DNA of 24,329 bases from CAYNTS01 sp964400495. Its GTDB lineage: Bacteria > Fidelibacterota > Marinisomatia > SCGC-AAA003-L08 > D37C17. The first letter of the stretch is position 1; each line of letters starts with the position of its first letter. A model generated the notes under the pieces. That model was not told where the DNA came from, searched no databases, and saw only the letters and a list, made by a program, of their open reading frames with translations. The translations under genes and the position numbers were made by a program. Where the stretch lies: positions 1 through 24,329 of the forward strand of contig CAYNTS010000031.1 of assembly GCA_964400495.1 (NCBI GenBank). The letters run 5' to 3'. Positions 1 through 6,881 of this stretch are shown piece by piece.

Positions 1-500
1 TGAGGAAAATACGAGAAAATTCTTCGATTCCTGTTATGATGTTGACAGCTAGGGGGGAAGTAACAGATAGAATTGTGGGACTTGAACTTGGTGCGGACGA
101 CTATCTCCCAAAACCATTTGAACCTAGAGAGCTTTTAGCACGAATTCAATCTATTTTAAGACGAAGTCGTTCACCTGAAGCAATGCAGGACTTTATTGAA
201 TACGAAGATTTACGGGTGGATAAACTAAAACAAGAGGTTCATCTTGATGAGGAATTGATTCATTTGTCAACAACAGAATATGAAGCCTTATTAATGTTTG
301 TTGAAAATCCCGGGCAAATATTAGACCGTGAAAAACTCGTTGAAAATTTGCGTGGAATTCAATGGCAATCATACGACAGGTCGGTAGATGTGTTGGTAAG
401 TCGCCTCAGAAACAAACTTGGAGAAACACCTGCCCGTACTCGTTTTATTAAAACTATTCACGGGGTGGGATATAAATTTATTGGGGTTCAAAGCGATTAG
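1..500 (+). CDS. OmpR-family response regulator (5' end outside window)
   Basis: Partial gene, read in the frame that starts at base 3. The visible part begins late in the receiver domain: PVMMLTARG, then LGADDYLPKPFEPREL, which holds the conserved switch Thr and the invariant Lys of the KPF motif. The phosphoacceptor Asp lies upstream of the window. After a short linker comes a winged-helix DNA-binding domain (from about base 200 to the stop) with the typical STTEYEALL, SVDVLVSRLRNKLG and the closing IHGVGYKF. This architecture is that of OmpR/CpxR-type regulators, phosphorylated by a partner histidine kinase and acting as promoter-binding dimers in the cytoplasm. The kinase follows directly, so the two form a cognate pair. 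Target genes cannot be read from the sequence. Confidence 0.93.
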   Translation, partial: RKIRENSSIPVMMLTARGEVTDRIVGLELGADDYLPKPFEPRELLARIQSILRRSRSPEAMQDFIEYEDLRVDKLKQEVHLDEELIHLSTTEYEALLMFVENPGQILDREKLVENLRGIQWQSYDRSVDVLVSRLRNKLGETPARTRFIKTIHGVGYKFIGVQSD

Positions 501-1833
501 AATCTCTGTTGTATCTTCAGTTCGAAAAAGTCTTTTCCTAAAGTTGGGGTTGTTGTTTTTAATTTTAACTTTCGCACTGATATTTGCCAGCTATTATGTC
601 ATAGAGTTTTCATATACTGAACAAGATAGTATTTTAGATGCACATGAATGTTTTTATTATACAAAACTTGTTGACTCTTGGGGCAATCCGCCCGACACAA
701 CAACTATATCCTCTGATCTCCAAAATCTTAAAATGTGGGGAGTTGTTTATAAAGAGGGTAAAGAATATTGGAGAAATAGCGGTGATTCTCTTTGGTTTGA
801 TGTTGAAGATTATGGTAGTTATTCTGATAGTGATTATTTAGGCTCAACACAGGGAGTTATAATTTCACATTATGTGTCGTTTGGTGATGTTGGAGGATAC
901 CCTGCAACCTTTGTCGATACCGACACATACCAATATTTATTTATAATTGAGTATATTATTCCAAATGAGCTGATTAATTTTGTGCCCTCTATTGTTTTAG
1001 CAATTGTATTTATGGTTGGGTTGTTTTTATTCATTAGAAATTATTTGTTTCCAATTCAGTTAATGAAAGAACGCGTTTTGGCACTTGAAAAAGGCGACCT
1101 TAACTCTCAAATTAAAATAATTGGTGAAGATGAGCTGGCGGGGTTGTCGAAAACCATTAACAAAATGGTTAAAGACATTAAGTTGTTATTGGAACAAAAA
1201 CAACGGTTGTTGGCTGATGTTAGTCATGAGCTAAGATCTCCCTTGGCTAGAATGCAACTATTAATTGAACTACTCCCTGCCCACAAAAACAAAGACAGGT
1301 TGCGTGAACAAATAGGATTTCTTGAAGGGATGATTTCAAATTTGCTAATTTCTGATAAACTTTCAACGCCATATTCAAGCTTAGAGAAAAAGATGGTGTT
1401 GGTTGGTGATGTTGTCGACAAATGTATGGCAATGGTAGCAAATTCTGAAATTAAGACTAAAATTGTTGGCAATATACCAAAAATTAAAATTAATGTGGAT
1501 GAGTTTAAGCTTATTTTAGCTTTGAGAAATTTAATTGATAATGCTTTAAAGTATGCTGGATCCGACGAGTTAATTGAAATTGCTATTAATAAAAAAGTGG
1601 GGAATGTAATATTTTCTGTAAAAGATTTTGGACCTGGCGTTCCAAAAGAACTTATTGAAAAACTTACTCTCCCCTTTTACAGAATTCATAAAAAAAATAT
1701 CCCTAAGAAAAATGGATTTGGACTAGGTTTAACAATTTGCAAGAAAATTATAGAAGCACATGGCGGTGAGTTGTTAATTAAAAACAACCTAAAACAAGGT
1801 GCTACTTTTTCTATAAAAATACCCGTTAAATAA
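481..1833 (+). CDS. Sensor histidine kinase with HAMP domain
   Basis: Membrane sensor kinase paired with the response regulator just upstream. Counting from the chosen TTG start: transmembrane helix 1 at about residues 17-40, a periplasmic sensor region of about 125 residues without a recognised domain, transmembrane helix 2 at about 167-188, HAMP (ALEKGDLNSQI...DELAGL), the H-box ADVSHELRSPLAR with phospho-acceptor His249 (codon 1225-1227), N-box LRNLIDNALKYAG, G1 box DFGPGVP and G2 box NGFGLGLTICKKIIEAHGG. All catalytic boxes are intact, so it should be active. The layout is CpxA/EnvZ-like, but the sensor region is too divergent to name a stimulus. The start is uncertain: TTG at 418 or 481, or ATT at 496, which overlaps the regulator's stop codon. 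No ATG or GTG is available near the junction. Confidence 0.9.
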   Translation: MGFKAIRISVVSSVRKSLFLKLGLLFLILTFALIFASYYVIEFSYTEQDSILDAHECFYYTKLVDSWGNPPDTTTISSDLQNLKMWGVVYKEGKEYWRNSGDSLWFDVEDYGSYSDSDYLGSTQGVIISHYVSFGDVGGYPATFVDTDTYQYLFIIEYIIPNELINFVPSIVLAIVFMVGLFLFIRNYLFPIQLMKERVLALEKGDLNSQIKIIGEDELAGLSKTINKMVKDIKLLLEQKQRLLADVSHELRSPLARMQLLIELLPAHKNKDRLREQIGFLEGMISNLLISDKLSTPYSSLEKKMVLVGDVVDKCMAMVANSEIKTKIVGNIPKIKINVDEFKLILALRNLIDNALKYAGSDELIEIAINKKVGNVIFSVKDFGPGVPKELIEKLTLPFYRIHKKNIPKKNGFGLGLTICKKIIEAHGGELLIKNNLKQGATFSIKIPVK

Positions 1834-1907
1834 TTTTCTTGTAAAAAACTATTTATTCTTTTTAAATTCCTGCTGGTAGTTTCATTTTAATTCAAACAGT
1901 CTCAAAC

Positions 1908-1914
1908 AGGAGGT
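1908..1914 (+). promoter_or_regulatory. Strong Shine-Dalgarno of ssb
   Basis: AGGAGGT lies 3 bases before the ssb ATG. It is the best anti-SD match I noticed in the window, suggesting high translation of SSB. A weak -35/-10-like pair (TTGTAA at 1839, TTAAAT at 1862, 17-base spacer) precedes it, but such matches are common in AT-rich DNA. Confidence 0.7.
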
Positions 1915-1917
1915 AAC

Positions 1918-2334
1918 ATGCAAAAGAATAGTATAAATAAAGTTATTTTAGTAGGACATATAGGCAATAAACCCGAGGGCAGGTACACTCCTTCAGGTGT
2001 GTCAACAGCATCTTTTTCTATAGCTACAAACGAAACATGGATAGATGCAGATAAAGCAAAACAAGATAAAACCGAGTGGCACAATATCGTTGCTTGGAAT
2101 AAATTAGCAGATTTTGCATCGGAATATTTGCAAAAAGGGCAACTTGTTTATGTTGAGGGTAAACTTCAGACCCGTTCTTGGAAAGATAAAGAAGAAAATG
2201 TTCGCAAAACCACCGAAATTGTATGTTCAGCAATAACTCCTTTGGGGTGGAAGCCTGACGGCTCTAAAAGTTCTGCTCCTTCGGAAAAAGATAAAACGAA
2301 TGCTGTATCAGATGATGAGGATTTGCCCTTTTAA
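1918..2334 (+). CDS. ssb: Single-stranded DNA-binding protein SSB
   Basis: Binds single-stranded DNA during replication, repair and recombination, normally as a tetramer. The 138-residue protein has one OB fold (about residues 5-108): NKVILVGHIGNKPEGRYTPS, ATNETW, KTEWHNIVAWNKLADFASEYLQKGQLVYVEGKLQTRSW (shown across the fold, conserved in SSBs), then a short flexible linker and the acidic tip DDEDLPF, the docking peptide for partners such as RecQ, RecO, PriA and the chi subunit. Length is slightly shorter than E. coli SSB because the linker is short. The gene stands alone, with 84 bases from the kinase gene, its own strong ribosome binding site and a likely terminator after it. The start is set by the AGGAGGT at 1908-1914. 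Confidence 0.97.
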   Translation: MQKNSINKVILVGHIGNKPEGRYTPSGVSTASFSIATNETWIDADKAKQDKTEWHNIVAWNKLADFASEYLQKGQLVYVEGKLQTRSWKDKEENVRKTTEIVCSAITPLGWKPDGSKSSAPSEKDKTNAVSDDEDLPF

Positions 2335-2340
2335 CACCTT

Positions 2341-2373
2341 TTGTTACAAACTGTAACAATAATTTCTTTTTTT
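2341..2373 (+). terminator. Probable Rho-independent terminator after ssb
   Basis: Perfect 8-bp inverted repeat TTGTTACA / TGTAACAA with a 3-base loop (2341-2359), followed 7 bases later by a run of seven T (2367-2373). The stem holds only two G-C pairs, so it is weak as a terminator. The position, 6 bases after the ssb stop codon, supports the call. An operator for the next gene is the alternative. Confidence 0.5.
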
Positions 2374-2428
2374 GTGCTTCTGATAATTGCTATATTGCTA
2401 CTAGAAATATAGGATTTATTAATATTTT

Positions 2429-2659
2429 ATGAAGAAGTATGTATATAAAATAGTATTGTTTAGTTTGGTTTTGATAGCCGTGTCGTTTGCTCGTGAAGCA
2501 AAGAGAACAGATTCTGTTGTAAACGCAGGTGTTCAGCTTGTTCAGGGCGAAACAATTAAAAAACAAACATCCAATGGAGATGAAGATAGAGATTCTCTAA
2601 TGAGAAAAAGATCTCACAAAAGAAGAAAAAAATCTCGAGGCAGAAGACTGGGAAGATAA
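2429..2659 (+). CDS. Small secreted protein with highly basic C-terminus, function unknown
   Basis: 76 residues. The first 21 form a clear Sec-type signal peptide: MKKYVYK, a hydrophobic core IVLFSLVLIAVSF, and a probable cleavage site after VSFA. The mature part of about 55 residues has a polar middle and ends in an extremely basic tail, with 12 Lys/Arg and one His in the last 19 residues (RKRSHKRRKKSRGRR region). I do not recognise a family. The tail could bind nucleic acid, lipopolysaccharide or other anionic envelope components; this is inference only. The ribosome binding site is poor (TAGGA about 14 bases upstream of the ATG). It lies between the ssb terminator and queF, whose start-site hairpin could also terminate this transcript. 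It is probably real because of the signal peptide, but it is short. Confidence 0.55.
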   Translation: MKKYVYKIVLFSLVLIAVSFAREAKRTDSVVNAGVQLVQGETIKKQTSNGDEDRDSLMRKRSHKRRKKSRGRRLGR

Positions 2660-2685
2660 AAATCCTAACATTAAATTGGTTATTT

Positions 2686-2711
2686 AAGGGGTGTTTATGG
2701 CACCCTTTTTT
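2686..2711 (+). promoter_or_regulatory. Terminator-like hairpin enclosing the queF ribosome binding site and start codon
   Basis: AAGGGGTG (2686-2693) pairs with CACCCTTT (2701-2708), one G-U pair included, around the 7-base loop TTTATGG, followed by T up to 2711. The queF Shine-Dalgarno AAGGGG forms the 5' arm and the ATG (2697-2699) sits in the loop. It may terminate transcripts of the upstream small gene, or limit queF translation. No preQ1 aptamer consensus was seen upstream. Confidence 0.5.
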
Positions 2712-3089
2712 ATTGGAGATAAGTTGAGTATTATAAAAGATGAACCATCTATTGGCGATTTAGAAGTTGTTGATAATGAGTATAGGGACAGGGACTACGA
2801 CATAAACATTTCTATTCCTGAATTTAATTGTGTTTGTCCGCGAACTGGTTTGCCTGATTTTGCAATCATAGAAATTAAATATACTCCAGATAAAAGCATT
2901 GTGGAATTGAAATCATTAAAGTTGTATGCTGTGAAGTTTCGCAATATTGGCATATTTCACGAGCATGTTACTAATAGAATATTAGACGATTTTGTCAGCG
3001 TCTGCTCTCCTAAGAATATTGAAATTAAGGGTATCTTTCATCCAAGGGGTGGTATTAATACAACCGTTACAGCTTCGTGGAAAAAATAA
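2697..3089 (+). CDS. queF: NADPH-dependent 7-cyano-7-deazaguanine (preQ0) reductase
   Basis: Reduces the nitrile of preQ0 to the aminomethyl group of preQ1, the last free-base step before tRNA-guanine transglycosylase inserts it in tRNA for queuosine. The 130-residue protein matches the short, single-domain (YkvM-type) QueF: EFNCVCPRTGLPDFAIIE holds the nucleophilic Cys (Cys before Pro) and the catalytic Asp of PDFA; ELKSLKLY is the QueF signature that binds NADPH; RNIGIFHEHVTNRI holds the substrate-binding His-Glu; HPRGGI closes the T-fold. It is at the short end for the family. I prefer the ATG at 2697 over the GTG at 2691 because AAGGGG at 2686-2691 is then 5 bases away. No other queuosine gene is nearby, so it is a lone pathway gene here. 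Confidence 0.93.
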   Translation: MAPFFIGDKLSIIKDEPSIGDLEVVDNEYRDRDYDINISIPEFNCVCPRTGLPDFAIIEIKYTPDKSIVELKSLKLYAVKFRNIGIFHEHVTNRILDDFVSVCSPKNIEIKGIFHPRGGINTTVTASWKK

Positions 3090-3090
3090 T

Positions 3091-3106
3091 TTTATTGTAC
3101 AATAAA
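3091..3106 (+). promoter_or_regulatory. 16-bp perfect palindrome between queF and rpmH
   Basis: TTTATTGTACAATAAA is its own reverse complement. It starts 2 bases after the queF stop codon and lies 53 bases before the rpmH start. It could be a binding site for a dimeric repressor on the rpmH promoter or an RNA hairpin at the queF transcript end. No T tract follows, so termination is less likely. I do not recognise the regulator. Confidence 0.35.
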
Positions 3107-3158
3107 TATATCTTAAATTATCGGGCTTTACTCATAACTAATTTTAAAGAGGTTTTCG

Positions 3159-3293
3159 GTGAAAATAACAATAAGAATAAGTAATAGAAAAAGAAAAAAC
3201 AAACATGGTTTTCTAAAAAGAATGGAAAGCAAAAGCGGTAGATCCCTTCTTGCTAGAAGACGAAAAAAGGGTAGAAAAAGTCTTTCTGCTTGA
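3159..3293 (+). CDS. rpmH: Large ribosomal subunit protein bL34
   Basis: A 44-residue, very basic ribosomal protein. The translation carries the diagnostic core ISNRKRKNKHGFLKRM and then GRSLLARRRKKGRKSLSA, with the usual end KxLSA. It starts at GTG 3159, with AAAGAGG 6 bases upstream, and ends with TGA at 3291-3293. The N-terminal MKITIR replaces the usual MKRTFQP, so the first strand is divergent, but the rest is canonical. It is the first gene of the rpmH-rnpA-yidD-yidC-mnmE-mnmG cluster, one of the most conserved bacterial gene strings. The 69-base gap upstream, with the palindrome at 3091-3106, probably holds the cluster's promoter. Confidence 0.96.
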   Translation: MKITIRISNRKRKNKHGFLKRMESKSGRSLLARRRKKGRKSLSA

Positions 3294-3599
3294 TTGAAGG
3301 ATTCGGTGTCCTCAAAAGAATTTTATTCAATTTTTCGGAATTGCAAATCCCTGAAAGTCGGGGATTTGTTGTTTCGGGTTGGAATAAATAATGGATCCAA
3401 AATTGGGTTTATTGTTTCTAAAAAATATGGAAATGCAATAAAGAGAAATTTGTTCAAAAGAAGGGCTCGCTCACTTTTTCAAAAGCAATCTAAAATAATT
3501 TCTTCAAACATTGCTATTATAGTTCAGCCACTAAAAAATAATGTGGACTATTTGTCTTTGGACGCCTCTTTTAAAAAAGTTTTTCAAAAATATGCTTAA
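3294..3599 (+). CDS. rnpA: Ribonuclease P protein component
   Basis: Protein subunit of RNase P, which helps the RNase P RNA mature the 5' ends of tRNAs. The protein is 101 residues, somewhat short (about 110-120 is usual). The RNR signature is present as SKKYGNAIKRNLFKRRAR, preceded by the central strand KIGFIVSKK. The N-terminal EFYSIFRNCKSL fits the helix that usually reads FxxVxxxGxxxxG. The start is TTG at 3294, immediately after the rpmH TGA with no spacer, which implies translational coupling; GTG at 3306 is an alternative. The end overlaps yidD by 8 bases. Fast divergence is normal for this family, so the RNR motif and the neighbours carry the call. Confidence 0.93.
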   Translation: MKDSVSSKEFYSIFRNCKSLKVGDLLFRVGINNGSKIGFIVSKKYGNAIKRNLFKRRARSLFQKQSKIISSNIAIIVQPLKNNVDYLSLDASFKKVFQKYA

Positions 3600-3807
3600 G
3601 AAACTTGCTATATTGCTTGTAACAGTTTACCAAAACACTTTTTCGCTTGTTTTCCCATCTTCTTGTAGGTATTGTCCTTCTTGTTCAAATTATTCTAAAG
3701 AATCCTTTGAGCGATTTGGGTTTGTTGAAGGCTTGATTAGAACAATCAAGAGAATTGGACGATGCCACCCATACTCAAAACATAATACTTGGGACCCTGT
3801 AAAATAA
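3592..3807 (+). CDS. yidD: Membrane protein insertion efficiency factor YidD
   Basis: 71-residue membrane-associated protein found beside yidC, thought to aid YidC-dependent insertion. It shows the family hallmark SSCRYCPSCSNYSKESFERFG, here given as the conserved CRYxPxCSxY core, then GRCHPYSKHNTWDPVK, corresponding to the usual RCHPWxxGGxDPVP end. The N-terminal helix KKLAILLVTVYQNTFSLVF is the expected amphipathic/hydrophobic segment. I chose ATG 3592, which gives the normal length and overlaps rnpA by 8 bases; the longer reading from 3541 lies wholly inside rnpA. Its stop codon shares a base with the yidC start (TAATG). Confidence 0.95.
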   Translation: MLKKLAILLVTVYQNTFSLVFPSSCRYCPSCSNYSKESFERFGFVEGLIRTIKRIGRCHPYSKHNTWDPVK

Positions 3808-5534
3808 TGGATATAAAAAGAAATTTACTTGCTGGTGTATTGGTTGCTTTGGTTGTGCTGTGTATGCCATACTATTTAGAATTAGTTGGGTATACTCAAG
3901 AAACAGATGTTCCAAAAGTCGCGTCTGAACAAGAGAACGCCGAAACAAATGATGATTTTGATGATATAAAAAATGACCGGGAAACCATTCATTCCCAACA
4001 TAAAATAATTGATACTGAAAGTTTATCCTTTTCTGTAAAAACCAACCTCTATATTGCAACTTTGTCCTCAAAATCTGGGGGGTCGCTTTTAGGTTTTGAA
4101 ATAGTAGAAGAAAATGCTAAGGGGCTAAAGTATTATGGTGGATTTGATGATGGTGGGAATTATAATGATTCTATACCTGTGTCATTAATTTTGGAAGATT
4201 CCAATTATTGTAACCCATGTTTATCTCAAAAAGATGGGGGGAAATTAAAGTTTTACAATACAGATTTTTACAACACCAGCAATGTTGCATTGGAAGACGG
4301 AAGCGTTCTTTCCGTTGATAGTGACGAGGTGCTTGAGTTGTCTTTTGAGGCAGTTTTTGATGGGTTTACTTTAAAGAAAATAATGAAATTTTCGAATGAT
4401 TCATATCAAATTGGTTATTCATACATTATTAAAAACAACTTAATTAATGAGGGTGACTTTGAGCTCGTTTGGGACGGGGGGTTAAAACCAACAGAATTTC
4501 TTGAGAGCGAGGATGTAACTTATGCTACTGCTTCGTTAGGTCAAATAGATGAAATTGTAGATGCATCTCTTGGAAATGACGACAGAATTGAAAGTGAAAA
4601 ATTTATAGGCCAAACAGATTGGGCAGGTATACGAACAAAATATTTTATAACTTCTTTAATTTCTGAACAACCCGGTAATTATGGTGTGCTGGGTGGTCAT
4701 AATATTCAATTTGGTGATCGAGAACATACCCCAAAACATACTATATCTATTGGATATGGCTCTGCTGTATCAAATATTTCTGGGTCTATGTATATTGGAC
4801 CACTGGATATTGACCATATTTCTAAAACAAATTCCACACTAGAAAACACAATGAATTTTGGATTTTCTCTCATACGACCAATAAGCAAGGGTGTTCTTTG
4901 GTTTTTGAAATTTTTACACAACACATTTAGTTTGAATTATGGTATTGTTTTAATTTTATTTGCTGTTTTAATTAGAATTGTAACGGGACCATTAACTAAA
5001 AAAAGTTTTCAATCGTCACAGAAAATGCAAAAAGTTCAACCTAAAATAAAGAAATTACAAGCCAAATATAAAGATAATCCTCAAAAATTAAATAAAGAGA
5101 TGATGGCTTTTTATAAAAAAGAGGGGGTGAATCCGCTTGGCGGGTGTCTGCCTATGTTAATACAGATGCCCTTGTTGTGGGCGCTATTTGTTGTGTTTAG
5201 GTCAACAATTGAGTTTCGCGGAGCTTCTTTTATTTTTTGGATAAAGGATTTGTCACAGCCAGATGCAATATTTACACTTCCATTTTCAATACCCATTTAT
5301 GGTGCTCACGTTGCAATTCTGCCAATTATAATGGGAATTTCTATGTTTATGACACAAAAACTCTCTATGGCAACAATGGATAAGTCGCAACGACCTATGA
5401 TGTATTTTATGTCAGCATTTTTCTTTTTATTGTTCAACTCCTTCCCCTCTGGATTAAACTTGTATTATACTGTTTATAATATTCTCAGCTATTTCCAACA
5501 GAGATCTATTAGACAGTCTATTAATTCAAATTAA
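3807..5534 (+). CDS. yidC: Membrane protein insertase YidC
   Basis: Inserts membrane proteins alone or with SecYEG. The 575-residue protein starts MDIKRNLLAGVLVALVV (N-terminal transmembrane anchor, about 5-25), continues with a large periplasmic P1 domain (about 50-330), and ends in the conserved insertase core (about 365-570): LFAVLIRIVTGPLTKKSFQ, with the conserved groove Arg, the cytoplasmic coiled coil QKVQPKIKKLQAKYKDNPQK, GVNPLGGCLPMLIQMPLLWALF, and the last helices with FNSFPSGLNLYYTVYNILS. The P1 domain is typical of diderm (Gram-negative-type) YidC and absent in the Bacillus form. ATG 3807 overlaps the yidD stop by one base. The linker after the first helix (ETDVPKVASEQENAET) is acidic and low in complexity. 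Confidence 0.96.
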   Translation: MDIKRNLLAGVLVALVVLCMPYYLELVGYTQETDVPKVASEQENAETNDDFDDIKNDRETIHSQHKIIDTESLSFSVKTNLYIATLSSKSGGSLLGFEIVEENAKGLKYYGGFDDGGNYNDSIPVSLILEDSNYCNPCLSQKDGGKLKFYNTDFYNTSNVALEDGSVLSVDSDEVLELSFEAVFDGFTLKKIMKFSNDSYQIGYSYIIKNNLINEGDFELVWDGGLKPTEFLESEDVTYATASLGQIDEIVDASLGNDDRIESEKFIGQTDWAGIRTKYFITSLISEQPGNYGVLGGHNIQFGDREHTPKHTISIGYGSAVSNISGSMYIGPLDIDHISKTNSTLENTMNFGFSLIRPISKGVLWFLKFLHNTFSLNYGIVLILFAVLIRIVTGPLTKKSFQSSQKMQKVQPKIKKLQAKYKDNPQKLNKEMMAFYKKEGVNPLGGCLPMLIQMPLLWALFVVFRSTIEFRGASFIFWIKDLSQPDAIFTLPFSIPIYGAHVAILPIIMGISMFMTQKLSMATMDKSQRPMMYFMSAFFFLLFNSFPSGLNLYYTVYNILSYFQQRSIRQSINSN

Positions 5535-5537
5535 ACA

Positions 5538-6881
5538 ATGAATTACACTTGTAGTGATTCAATTGCTTCGCTTGCTACAACTTTGGGAGAGTCTGCGATA
5601 GCAGTTATAAGAATTTCTGGAGACGATTTAATACCTCTTTTTTCAGCGCTTACCAATAAAGCTCAGCCACAACCAAACTATGTGCTTGTAACCAATCTGT
5701 CTAACCCTGTTTCTGGTGATGAGTTGCTAGACCAAGCTGTTCTTACTTATTACAAGAAACCAAGCTCTTTTACTGGAGAAGACTGTATTGAAATATCTTG
5801 CCATGGCGGAAATGTTGTACCAAAAAATATTTTAAAAGTACTTTATGAGTTTGGTATAAGACCAGCATCTCCTGGGGAGTTTTCTTATAGAGCATTTCTA
5901 AATGGTAAAATTGACCTAATTCAGGCAGAATCTATATCTTCTCTTATTTCTGCTCAATCAGACTTTGATGCAAACCTAAGTTTAAAGGGGGTCGTTGGTA
6001 AAAATTCAGATACTTTGAAAAACATTCAATCTACTATGAAAAATATTCTTATGAAAATTGAAAATGAACTTGATTTTTCTGAAGGCAACACTGAAGGTTT
6101 CTATGATGTTATTTTAGATGATTTAAAAAATGTACAAAATAAAATTTCTTCTATTTTAAATACTTCTTTAATGTGTAACAAACTAAAAGATGGATTGCGG
6201 GTGGTTTTGGTTGGTCCTCCTAATTCTGGAAAATCAAGCCTATTCAATTCTCTTTTGGGATATGATAGGTCAATTGTCTCAGACATAGCAGGCACTACAA
6301 GGGACACTGTTGAGTCCTGGTACTCAATCAATGGTGTATCAATTTGTTTTGTTGACACTGCTGGTGTTTGGGAAAGTTCCGATTTTCTTGAAACGAAAGG
6401 AATTGAAAAAACAACTGAAGAAATTTTAAGAGCAGATATTTTGTTGATTGTAGATGAACAGAACCCCCAAGACACTTTGGATTATGTTAAAAATAAAGTT
6501 AAACACGATAATGTGATTCTAATAAAAAGCAAAAATGATATATCCTCTAGTGAAAAAGTTGAAAATCGGAAAGTTTTACACGTTTCAGTAAAAAACAATA
6601 TTGGTGTTTCTCGAGTCATTGAAGACATTTCAAATATTGTTCAACAAAATATTAAATCATTGCCAAATTCTCGGCTTTTATCTTCAGACAGACAACAGAA
6701 TATTTTGCAAAATTCTTTTTTGTCTATATCTTCAATTCTTGAAGATTTCCATCAGCTTGAGCTTGATGTAATTTCTTCTTCTTTGTGGGTTGCTGTTGAA
6801 TCTTTTGAATCATTATTTGGCGTAGTAGGTTCTGAAGAAATTATTAATGATATTTTTTCTCAATTTTGTGTGGGAAAATGA
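5538..6881 (+). CDS. mnmE: tRNA uridine-5-carboxymethylaminomethyl(34) synthesis GTPase MnmE
   Basis: With MnmG it makes the 5-carboxymethylaminomethyl group at wobble U34 of certain tRNAs. The 447-residue protein has the N-terminal tetrahydrofolate-binding domain (IASLATTLGESAIAVIRISG, then DCIEISCHGGNVVPKNIL and SPGEFSYRAFLNGKIDL), a helical domain, and a G domain from about residue 226: GPPNSGKSS (P-loop), DIAGTTRD (switch, G2), DTAGVWES (G3), KSKND in the G4 position. It ends with FCVGK, the CxGK tail whose Cys is conserved in the family. It starts 3 bases after yidC and overlaps mnmG by 4 bases (ATGA), so the two subunits are translationally coupled. No clear Shine-Dalgarno precedes its ATG. 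Confidence 0.96.
   Translation: MNYTCSDSIASLATTLGESAIAVIRISGDDLIPLFSALTNKAQPQPNYVLVTNLSNPVSGDELLDQAVLTYYKKPSSFTGEDCIEISCHGGNVVPKNILKVLYEFGIRPASPGEFSYRAFLNGKIDLIQAESISSLISAQSDFDANLSLKGVVGKNSDTLKNIQSTMKNILMKIENELDFSEGNTEGFYDVILDDLKNVQNKISSILNTSLMCNKLKDGLRVVLVGPPNSGKSSLFNSLLGYDRSIVSDIAGTTRDTVESWYSINGVSICFVDTAGVWESSDFLETKGIEKTTEEILRADILLIVDEQNPQDTLDYVKNKVKHDNVILIKSKNDISSSEKVENRKVLHVSVKNNIGVSRVIEDISNIVQQNIKSLPNSRLLSSDRQQNILQNSFLSISSILEDFHQLELDVISSSLWVAVESFESLFGVVGSEEIINDIFSQFCVGK

Noticed and set aside
2640..2696. Possible preQ1 riboswitch before queF
   Set aside because: I looked for the class I pattern (short GC-rich stem, C-rich loop, A-rich tail ending near CUAA) and a larger class II/III layout and found neither; only the start-site hairpin is present.
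3541..3591. Longer start for yidD (88 residues)
   Set aside because: The extra 17 residues lie inside rnpA and are not part of the family; ATG 3592 gives the standard N-terminus.
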